This document shows positions 42,214 to 51,687 of a DNA stretch of 64,000 bases, piece after piece. The translations under genes and the position numbers were made by a program. Positions within the stretch are counted from its first letter, which is position 1; every line of letters begins with the position of its first letter. Source of the stretch: Verrucomicrobiota bacterium (GTDB taxonomy: Bacteria; Verrucomicrobiota; Verrucomicrobiia; Chthoniobacterales; Terrimicrobiaceae). The notes under the pieces were generated by a model. It had not been told where the DNA came from. It searched no databases and worked only from the letters and a program-made list of their open reading frames with translations. The stretch covers positions 1-64,000 of the forward strand of contig JAFKMU010000035.1 of the NCBI GenBank assembly GCA_017305195.1. The letters run 5' to 3'.

Positions 42214-44390
42214 AAGGCGACGATCTGAGCGGGTATTCCATGGAAGAGCTGTTCCGTGCGGAGGCCGAGCAGCAGTGCGCGATTCTTTCGGATACTCTTC
42301 TCCGGCTGGAGAAAGCCAGCGACGTGGCTCCGCTTCTCGAAATCCTGATGCGGGCGGCGCATTCCTTGAAGGGGGCGGCACGCATCGTGGGCAATGATGG
42401 CGCGGTGCGGGTGGCTCATGCGATGGAGGACCTCTTCGTCAAGGGACAGAAGGCCAATGCCGCCCCGGTCGCCGGGACGGTTGATGTGTTGTTGAGCGGA
42501 GTCGATCTGTTGCGGGACTTGAGCATCGCTCCCGAGCGGGACGATGGAGCCGAGCGCATAGAGCGCTTTCTCAGTGAGTGTGTGGAATCTGTTTCCGTCC
42601 CCTTACCGGGCCCGTCCGTACCTGCACCGGAGCCGGTCCCCGCTGTTTCCCTGCCGGAGCCGGAGCATGCGAAGAAAGATGTCAGGCTTGATGCGGAGCG
42701 GCTCGACAACCTGCTGGCGCTGGCCGGGCAGGCGGTGGTGTCGGCTGCCGAGACCGGGCCGGGAGTGACGGGGGTGCGCGCGGCGCTCCGTTCTCTGCAA
42801 ACGGTCCTGGGTGAGATTCGCAATTCCGACCTTACGGAGAGGCAGCGACAGTTGCTGCGGCAGGCTGGTGCATTGACTTCATCCTGCCAGTCGCTGGCAG
42901 CCGAGGAGAGCGAGCGGCGCGATCTGCACGATCGCCATCTGCTGCAACTCTGCGGTCGCATTTATCGGGAAACACTCTCCTGCCGCATGCGCCCCTTTGG
43001 CGACGTCGCCGGAGCGTTGCGCCGGCTTGTTCGTGACCTCGCCCGGGATCTGGGCAAGGAGGTCGATCTGGTCATCCTGGGCGAAGATACCGAGGTGGAC
43101 CGCGACATGATCGACCGCTTTGAGGGTGCGCTTTCGCATTTGATCCGCAACGCCCTGGACCATGGACTGGAAACTCCGGCCGAACGTCTCTCGGCTGGGA
43201 AGACCCCGTCCGGGCGGCTGGAGATCACCGCCCATCATCATGCGGGCTGGCTCAGGGTTTCCGTGGCCGATGATGGCCGGGGCATGAGTGTCGAGACCAT
43301 CCGCCAGGCGGTCATCCGGCGTGGGTTCTCCGCTGAGGAGAATGCCCGGCAGATGAGCGATCAGGAGCTTTCCGAGTTTCTTCTCCTGCCTGGTTTTTCC
43401 CTCAGCGAGCGCGTCACGGAAATCTCCGGGCGTGGCGTCGGCCTCGATGCCGTACGCTCGATGGCCTATGAGGTCGGGGGATCGATCCGCCTGGGGCAAA
43501 GTGCGATGGGGGGATTCCTGTGCGAGATCATTCTGCCGGTGGCCCTCTCCCTTGTCCGCGCCGCGGTGGTCGAGGTGGCAGGCGAGCGGTATGCGTTTCC
43601 GCTCGCGAGGATTGAGCGCATCGTGGAGGTCACTCGGGCCGACGTACATCCCATCGGCGGCATTCAGCATGTTTTCCTCGATGGGGAGAAGGTGGAGATT
43701 TTTAGCGCGGCGCAGGTGCTGGAGTTGGGGGCGGGAGACGTCGTCGGCGATGCGATCAACCTCGTGATCATTCCCTCCGGGCAGGGACGCATCGGCCTCG
43801 CTGTCGATCGTCTGCTTGGGATGAAGGAGCTTTCGCTGCAGCGTCTCGACGGCCGGCTGGGCCGCACGCAGGATGTCAGCTCCGCCGCCTTGCTCGAGGA
43901 CGGGGAAATCGTCATCGTCCTCGACATTAATGACCTGTCTGTGACCGTCGCAAACTTCTCGTCTGCTTCCCAGCAACGCTCGCTTTTCCCAGAGGACCGG
44001 ACCGACCCGGGCCACCGCATCCTGGTGGCGGACGACTCGCTCACGGTGCGCGAACTCGAGCGCAAGCTCCTCGTCGGCCAGGGTTACGAAGTCGATACCG
44101 CCGTGGATGGAGCCGATGCCTGGAATGCCCTGCGCACGGGGAAATACGATCTGCTGGTGACCGATATCGATATGCCTCGGCTCGATGGCTTCGAACTCGT
44201 GAAGCGCGTCCGCGGTAATGCTCAACTCCGCGATCTCCCTGTCATCGTCATGTCCTACAAGGAACGGGAGGAGGACCGCGTCCGGGGCCTGGAAGCCGGG
44301 GCGGATTATTATCTTACGAAGTCCAGTTATCAGGACGAGTCCATCCTGGGAGCGGTGCGCGAGTTGCTCGGGCATTCGTCGGCGGTATGA
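42210..44390 (+). CDS. Hybrid CheA histidine kinase with C-terminal receiver (WspE-like)
   Basis: The 726-residue protein has HPt H51 (RAAHSLKGAARIVG), a dimerisation region, and an HATPase with HLIRNALDHGLETP and DDGRGMS. A CheW-like regulatory domain follows, and the C-terminal receiver reads ILVADDSLTVREL, TDIDMPRLDG, and Lys in LTKSSY. The P2 domain is not evident. This HPt-kinase-CheW-REC order is that of WspE. It would phosphorylate the methylesterase and the terminal response regulator. Confidence 0.93.
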   Translation: MKGDDLSGYSMEELFRAEAEQQCAILSDTLLRLEKASDVAPLLEILMRAAHSLKGAARIVGNDGAVRVAHAMEDLFVKGQKANAAPVAGTVDVLLSGVDLLRDLSIAPERDDGAERIERFLSECVESVSVPLPGPSVPAPEPVPAVSLPEPEHAKKDVRLDAERLDNLLALAGQAVVSAAETGPGVTGVRAALRSLQTVLGEIRNSDLTERQRQLLRQAGALTSSCQSLAAEESERRDLHDRHLLQLCGRIYRETLSCRMRPFGDVAGALRRLVRDLARDLGKEVDLVILGEDTEVDRDMIDRFEGALSHLIRNALDHGLETPAERLSAGKTPSGRLEITAHHHAGWLRVSVADDGRGMSVETIRQAVIRRGFSAEENARQMSDQELSEFLLLPGFSLSERVTEISGRGVGLDAVRSMAYEVGGSIRLGQSAMGGFLCEIILPVALSLVRAAVVEVAGERYAFPLARIERIVEVTRADVHPIGGIQHVFLDGEKVEIFSAAQVLELGAGDVVGDAINLVIIPSGQGRIGLAVDRLLGMKELSLQRLDGRLGRTQDVSSAALLEDGEIVIVLDINDLSVTVANFSSASQQRSLFPEDRTDPGHRILVADDSLTVRELERKLLVGQGYEVDTAVDGADAWNALRTGKYDLLVTDIDMPRLDGFELVKRVRGNAQLRDLPVIVMSYKEREEDRVRGLEAGADYYLTKSSYQDESILGAVRELLGHSSAV

Positions 44391-45387
44391 TGCGCATCGC
44401 CATCGTCAATGATTCTCCCGTCGCGGTGGCCATGCTGCGCGACGTCGTGGAGGGAGAGGAGGGGTTTGCCGAAGCCTGGGTGGCGGTCGATGGGGCCGAG
44501 GCGGTGGAAAAATGCCGCACCGACCTGCCGGATATCATTCTCATGGACCTCTTCATGCCGGGGCTCGGGGGAGTCGAGGCCACCCGGCAGATCATGCGAG
44601 AGACGCCATGCCCGATCCTGGTGGTCACGGGGTCCGTGGATGTCAATGTCTCGACGGTGTTTGAAGCCATGGGCGCGGGCGCGATCGATGCCGTCAGCAC
44701 GCCGTCCTTTGGCGCAGCGGAAGCCCGCCGCATCCTGGTGGAGAAAATTCGTTCGGTCGCTACCATTGCGACCCCTTCGTCGATCCATAGGCGGCATCCG
44801 CTCGCGGCGCGGAGAGGGCGCGCGGCGGATTCCTGCGTGCTCATCGGAGCCTCCGCCGGGGGGCCGGCCGCCTTGATGACGATCCTGGAGCAGTTGCCTG
44901 CCTCCCTGCCGGTCGCCATCGTGATTGTCCAGCATATCGACGAGCGATTTGATTCCGAGCTGGCATCGTGGCTCGATGCGCGGTCTCCGCTACCGGTACG
45001 TCTGGCAGAGGATGGTGAGGAGCCAGTCGCCGGTGAGGTGCTCGTGGCCAAGGGTGGGCGTCACCTCATCTTCAGCTATCACCGGCTTCGCTACACCGAC
45101 ACGCCTGATCTTTCCTATCAGCCCTCCGTCGACGTACTCTTTGAGAGTGCCGCAGCGCATGGTCCTTCCCGGCTCCTGGGCATCATCCTGACCGGAATGG
45201 GACGCGATGGAGCGCGCGGCCTCAAGCGCCTCGCCACATCCGGTCACCTGACCATCGCTCAGGATGAAGCCACGGCCGCCATTTATGGAATGCCCCGCGC
45301 AGCCGCCGAAAACGGGGCTGCCCGGGAGATTCTGCCCCTTGATCGCATCGCCAGCCGTATTGAGGCCTGGAGCAACTCGCCAATCCC

Positions 45388-45391
<4 letters not shown>
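44387..45391 (+). CDS. CheB methylesterase / response regulator (WspF-like)
   Basis: The 334-residue protein has an N-terminal receiver ([14 protein letters not shown] and [10 protein letters not shown] with the phospho-Asp) and a C-terminal CheB domain. The catalytic Ser is in [11 protein letters not shown], the His in IVQHIDERF, and the Asp in [12 protein letters not shown]. In Pseudomonas wsp loci, loss of WspF locks the output on. It overlaps CheA and the hybrid kinase by 4 nt each. Confidence 0.94.
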
Positions 45392-47091
<1,700 letters not shown>

Positions 47092-47095
47092 CGCC

Positions 47096-47587
47096 ATGCC
47101 CTCATTTGACGTAGTTTCCGAAGTTGACCGCATGGAGGTCAAAAACGCGGTCGATCAATCGCTGCGCGAGCTTTCCTCGCGGTTTGATTTCAAAGGCCTC
47201 ACCACCACCATCGAGATCGATCCCAAGACGGGATCGATCCTGCTTACGGTCGACGATGGAGCCCAGATGAAGGCGCTCCGCGAAATCGTCATCGGCAAGC
47301 TGGCCAAGCGCAATATCGACCTGCGCAACATCGAGCAGAAGGACCCCGACATCTCGCCTCTCGGCCATTCCCGGCAGGAACTCGCGATCAAGCAGGGGCT
47401 CGATGGCGACAAGGCCAAGGAGATCAACAAGGCGATCAAGGCGCTCAATCTCAAGGTGCAGGCCTCGCTGCAGGATCGCCAGATCCGCGTGACCGGAGGC
47501 AAGCGCGACGACCTCCAGAAGGTCATCGCCGCCCTGCGCGCGGGCGACTATGGAGTCGCCCTTGCGTTCAAGAATTTCCGCGACTGA
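47096..47587 (+). CDS. yajQ: YajQ-family nucleotide-binding protein
   Basis: The 163-residue protein has the two ferredoxin-like halves of YajQ, starting MPSFDVVSEVDRMEVKNAVDQ and containing DFKGLTTTIEID and LQDRQIRVTGGKRDDLQ. Members bind c-di-GMP in Xanthomonas and Pseudomonas strains, and in others other nucleotides or RNA. The ATG at 47096 was chosen for the standard family start; the gene begins 4 nt after the Wsp-like hybrid kinase, so it probably belongs to the same transcript. It is convergent and adjacent to pyrF. Confidence 0.93.
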   Translation: MPSFDVVSEVDRMEVKNAVDQSLRELSSRFDFKGLTTTIEIDPKTGSILLTVDDGAQMKALREIVIGKLAKRNIDLRNIEQKDPDISPLGHSRQELAIKQGLDGDKAKEINKAIKALNLKVQASLQDRQIRVTGGKRDDLQKVIAALRAGDYGVALAFKNFRD

Positions 47588-48289
47588 TTACGCCGAGGCG
47601 ATTTCCTCGGTGATGGACTGCGCAGCGGCGCGGGGATCGGCTGCTCCCGTGATGGGACGGCCGACCACGAGATAGCTCGCTCCGGCGCGAATTGCCTCCG
47701 CCGGGGTCATCACGCGCTGCTGGTCGCCTTTGTCTCCGCCAGCGGGGCGCACACCGGGCGTGACGATGGTGAGTTCATTGCCATAGGTGGCTCGCAGGAC
47801 GGGCAACTCCAGCGGGCTGCACACGATGCCTCGGGCTCCATTGTCGTAGCCGAGACGCACGAGGCGGCTGACCTGGGATTCCACGTGATCGTTTACGCCG
47901 ACGCCTTCGAGTTGCGCCTGGTCAAAGCTGGTCAGCACCGTCACGCCGAGGATGAGCATGCCGGAGTCGCCGACGGCCGATTGTGCTGCGGCAATCATTT
48001 TGGCTCCGCCGCCGAGGTGGATCGTAGTCATATCGACACCCAGTTTGGCGGCGGAAGCGACGGCTTCCTTCGCTGTATTGGGGATGTCGTGAAACTTCAG
48101 GTCGAGGAAGACCCGGTACCCGCGCGCCTTGAGTTCCCGCACGATGGACGGGCCCTCGGCGGTGAAAAGCTGGAGGCCGACCTTGATCCAGGAGACCGCA
48201 TCGCCCAGGCGGTCGAGGAGTTGGTACGTGGAGGAGGCGTCTGGGGCGTCCAGAGCGACGATGAATTTTTCTTTAGCGGAAGCAGACAT
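47588..48289 (-). CDS. pyrF: Orotidine 5'-phosphate decarboxylase
   Basis: The 233-residue TIM-barrel enzyme makes UMP from OMP. The catalytic KxxD pair lies in DLKFHDIPNT. TPGVRPAGGDKGDQQRV and YLVVGRPITGA form the phosphate site. The start at 48289 (MSASAKEKF) is chosen over an upstream in-frame one. It is divergent from ispE by 20 nt. pyrD is at 60 kb, so the pathway genes are scattered. Confidence 0.97.
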   Translation of the reverse strand: MSASAKEKFIVALDAPDASSTYQLLDRLGDAVSWIKVGLQLFTAEGPSIVRELKARGYRVFLDLKFHDIPNTAKEAVASAAKLGVDMTTIHLGGGAKMIAAAQSAVGDSGMLILGVTVLTSFDQAQLEGVGVNDHVESQVSRLVRLGYDNGARGIVCSPLELPVLRATYGNELTIVTPGVRPAGGDKGDQQRVMTPAEAIRAGASYLVVGRPITGAADPRAAAQSITEEIASA

Positions 48290-48309
48290 TGGCACAGGAT
48301 GCGCGCGCC

Positions 48310-49146
48310 ATGAAGCTGCGCGCACCGGCGAAAGTCAACCTGCAACTCCGCATCCTCGGTCGCCGCGAGGACGGATTCCACGATATCGAGACCCTCATGG
48401 TCCCGATTTCCCTCGCGGACGAGATCACCATCGAGACCTCCATCGGGCGCACGGTGAAGGTGCGGAGCAGCGACCCGACCCTGCCGACCGGAGACTCGAA
48501 CCTCGCGGTCAAGGCCGCTCAGATTTTCTCCGAGGCCACGGGGCTGAAATTTGCCGCCCATATCGAGATCGAGAAGCGCGTGCCGATGGGCGCGGGGCTC
48601 GGCGGGGGCAGCAGTGACGCCGCCGCCGTGCTGGTCGCGCTGGATACGCTTTTTGAGACGCGGATGAGCGCTCCCGATCTGGAGCAGCTCGCCAGTCGCA
48701 TCGGGTCGGACATTCCGTTTTTCATTCGCACCCTGCCGGCCTGGTGCCGGGGACGGGGCGAGATCATCGAGCCGACGGAGATTCCCGAGACGCTCCCGCT
48801 TTTACTGATCAAGCCGCCTTTCGGCGTGCCAACGCCATGGGCTTACAAACGCTGGCGCGACTCGCATTCGCTGCCGGGAGAGTGGGAGACGGAGGCTGAC
48901 CTCGGGTGGATTCGCATCGTGAATTCGCTGGAGCGACCCGTGTTTGAGAAGTTTCTCTTTCTGCCCATCCTGCGTCGCTGGCTCATGGAGCAGCCCGAGG
49001 TGCGCGCCGCGGCGATGTCGGGCTCGGGATCGACCGTTTTCGCCATTCTCAACGAAGCCGTCGACGGACCGGCGATTGAGGCGCGGGTGAAGGAATACTT
49101 TGGCGGCAATCTCTGGACCGCTCTCTGCCACACTGGCGCGGAGTAG
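48310..49146 (+). CDS. ispE: 4-diphosphocytidyl-2-C-methyl-D-erythritol kinase IspE
   Basis: The 278-residue GHMP kinase phosphorylates CDP-methylerythritol in the MEP isoprenoid pathway. APAKVNLQLRIL, then PMGAGLGGGSSDAAAVL (ATP loop) and AAMSGSGSTVFAI are the three GHMP motifs. The ATG at 48310 is the natural start; an upstream TTG in frame is unlikely. Other MEP genes are not nearby. Confidence 0.96.
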   Translation: MKLRAPAKVNLQLRILGRREDGFHDIETLMVPISLADEITIETSIGRTVKVRSSDPTLPTGDSNLAVKAAQIFSEATGLKFAAHIEIEKRVPMGAGLGGGSSDAAAVLVALDTLFETRMSAPDLEQLASRIGSDIPFFIRTLPAWCRGRGEIIEPTEIPETLPLLLIKPPFGVPTPWAYKRWRDSHSLPGEWETEADLGWIRIVNSLERPVFEKFLFLPILRRWLMEQPEVRAAAMSGSGSTVFAILNEAVDGPAIEARVKEYFGGNLWTALCHTGAE

Positions 49147-49149
49147 GAA

Positions 49150-51687
49150 CTACTCGAAACGCACCGCGATGGCCGGGCGGATATTCGCCGCACGCCAGGC
49201 CGGGAAGAGCGCGGCGATGAGGGCGGCGGGAATGAGCCACAGCGGCGTGGTGATGATCGGGCCGAGCGGATAGGTGAGTTCGATCGACCAGCCGAAGAAG
49301 GCCTTGTTCACCACCCAGGTCAGCACCATGGCGAGCGCCATGCCGGAGACGACGCCGCAGATCGTGGCGGTTACGCCGATCAATCCCGCCTCGCCGAGAA
49401 AGATCCCAAGCACCTGAGGACGCGATGCTCCGATGGCGCGGAGCACGCCGACCTCGCGTTCCCGCTCCATCACGAGCACGCTAAGCGAGAAGAGCACGCC
49501 GATGATGGCCACGATCACCGCGATGCCTCGCAGCACGGAGGTCACGGCAAACGTCTGGTCAAAAATCTCGAAGACGCGCTGGCGGAGAGACTGGTTGTTG
49601 TACACGACGAATTGCCCTTCGTCGCCAAAGGTGGCGCGGAATCGCTGCGCGACGGCATCGCGGTTTTCCTTCACGCGGATGCCCATCGAGTGCCAGCGCT
49701 CATCGTGCCAGAATTTCTGGAAGAGCGAATTTTGCATCATGATCACGCCGCGCTCATTGGTGAAATCGCGGAAGACTCCGCAGACGGTGAACTGCTGGTC
49801 TCCCGAGGGCGTGGGCAGGGTGATCGTGTCCCCGGTGCTGATGCGGTAACGGGTGTACAGGCTTTCTGAAACTGCGACGGCCTGACCGCTGAGAAACTTT
49901 TCGCGCGCGTCCGGCCACGAGCCGGGGAGGAACTCGAGGTCTCCGCGTCCTTTTCCATCGAGGACGGTCAGCCCGATCTGGTGGCCCTGCCAGCGGACGG
50001 TCATTTCTCGGAAGGCGGAAACCTCCAGCGTCTCCGGTTGCGAGCGCGCCCAGTCGAGGGCGTTGGCGGGCAGGTAGGACTCAAAGCCGCCGACATCATT
50101 TGCCGCCGGGGAGATGTAGAGATCGGCCTGGAGGGTGTGGGTGATCCACTTGGCCACGCTGGCGCGGAAGGAGTGGATCATCACCGAGACGCTGATGGTC
50201 AGAGCCACCGCCGAGGCGAGTGAGGCGATCGTCACGGCGTTGCGGTGCATGGCGCGCACGAGGTGATCGGAGGCCATGCGCAGATAGACTCCGCGACCTC
50301 GGAAGGCGGCGGCCACACCGGCCGCGAGCCAGGGTACGACCAGGGCAAACCCCGCGAGCACCGCGCCTGCGCTGAGGAAGGGCAGCCAGCGCGAACCGAG
50401 TTTCAGGGAGAGTGCGCCGGAAAGGAATGCAACGAACAGGATGACTGCGGCGGCAGCAAGGCGCCATGGACGGCGGGGCGCGAGCTGCTCAACGGCTGCA
50501 CCCGGGTGTAACACCTTGGCGGGATCGCAGGTGGCCGCCTCCGAGGCGGGTCGCCACGCGGCCACGAGGGACGCGCCAATACCGACGGCGAACCCGAGCA
50601 CGACCTGGCTGGGAGCGAGGGAATTCGTGCCCAGGCGGACGACCTCGTAAAGGCTGGAGACGCTTTGTTCGATGGGTGAAGCGACAAGGCTGGCGAGCAC
50701 GGGGCCGAGCACGATGCCGAGGGCGGAGCCAAGCAGCGCCTCGTAGGCGGCCTCACCGAGGAAAAGCAGGCGTACCTCCGTGCGGGTGGCTCCACAGGCG
50801 CGGAGTATGGCGATTTCGGGCCGCCGACGCACGACGGATGCGCTCACGCTGTTATAGATGAGGAGCATGCCGACGAAGAGCGAGACGAGGCTCATTGCCG
50901 TGAGATTGAGCTGGAAGGACCCGAGCAGCGACTCGACCTCGCGGGTGCGCGTGACTGGTGGAGCCACGATCACGTCGGCGGGGACCAGCGACTTGAGTTC
51001 CACAGTGACCCGGGCCTCGTCTTTCGGGGAATCAAGGAGGATCTGGATGGAGGAAAGATGACCGGATTTGCCGAGGAGTTCCTGGGCCCAGCCGATGTCC
51101 ATCGCCGCGACGCGCGGGTCGGCTCCAGCGAGATTATGACTGGCGGCGAAGGTGAACGCGGGCTTGAGTTCGCGCCGTGTACTGCCGGCGAGCACGGGGA
51201 TATTGCCATCGCGCATGGCTGGAGCGAGCGCGGTGAGCTGATCCTGCTGGATGGCGATGGCCTCGGGATCGGCCAGCCATTTGTCAAAATCCAGCGGTTC
51301 ACGGTTGGCTCCCTGCAGGTCGAAGGCAAACAGGTCGCGCCCGGTAAACGGATCGACGCCGAGGATGCGGAGATACTCTCCGGGAAGATCGGGAACCACC
51401 ACCAGCCCCTCGACGATCGGCGTGGCGGCACGCACTCCGGAAACGGCCTGCACCTTGGGAAATACCTCCTCGGGAATGTCGCCGCGAATCTCAAGATCGG
51501 CTTTTCCCGTGGTCAGCTCGGCGGCGCTGCGAAAGCTCTGGAGCGCATTGCGGTTCGCCGCCTGGATGGCCAGGAACACGGCGACGCCGAGCGCGATGCT
51601 GAAGACATTCAGCAGTGTCAGCGCCGGACGCCGCCAGGACGGGCGCACGATCTGTCTCCAGAAAAGCGCTCCGAAGCGCGGCGTCAT
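49150..51687 (-). CDS. FtsX/LolC-like ABC transporter permease (two FtsX domains)
   Basis: This 845-residue MacB/YbbP-like permease has an N-terminal membrane helix (about 20-42) followed by a periplasmic core, a first FtsX helix bundle, then a second periplasmic section and final helices ending ALFPAWRAANIRPAIAVRFE. Such proteins act with an ABC ATPase in lipoprotein release or antimicrobial export. No ATPase is adjacent, so its partner is unknown. It overlaps glnD by 4 nt. Confidence 0.88.
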   Translation of the reverse strand: MTPRFGALFWRQIVRPSWRRPALTLLNVFSIALGVAVFLAIQAANRNALQSFRSAAELTTGKADLEIRGDIPEEVFPKVQAVSGVRAATPIVEGLVVVPDLPGEYLRILGVDPFTGRDLFAFDLQGANREPLDFDKWLADPEAIAIQQDQLTALAPAMRDGNIPVLAGSTRRELKPAFTFAASHNLAGADPRVAAMDIGWAQELLGKSGHLSSIQILLDSPKDEARVTVELKSLVPADVIVAPPVTRTREVESLLGSFQLNLTAMSLVSLFVGMLLIYNSVSASVVRRRPEIAILRACGATRTEVRLLFLGEAAYEALLGSALGIVLGPVLASLVASPIEQSVSSLYEVVRLGTNSLAPSQVVLGFAVGIGASLVAAWRPASEAATCDPAKVLHPGAAVEQLAPRRPWRLAAAAVILFVAFLSGALSLKLGSRWLPFLSAGAVLAGFALVVPWLAAGVAAAFRGRGVYLRMASDHLVRAMHRNAVTIASLASAVALTISVSVMIHSFRASVAKWITHTLQADLYISPAANDVGGFESYLPANALDWARSQPETLEVSAFREMTVRWQGHQIGLTVLDGKGRGDLEFLPGSWPDAREKFLSGQAVAVSESLYTRYRISTGDTITLPTPSGDQQFTVCGVFRDFTNERGVIMMQNSLFQKFWHDERWHSMGIRVKENRDAVAQRFRATFGDEGQFVVYNNQSLRQRVFEIFDQTFAVTSVLRGIAVIVAIIGVLFSLSVLVMEREREVGVLRAIGASRPQVLGIFLGEAGLIGVTATICGVVSGMALAMVLTWVVNKAFFGWSIELTYPLGPIITTPLWLIPAALIAALFPAWRAANIRPAIAVRFE

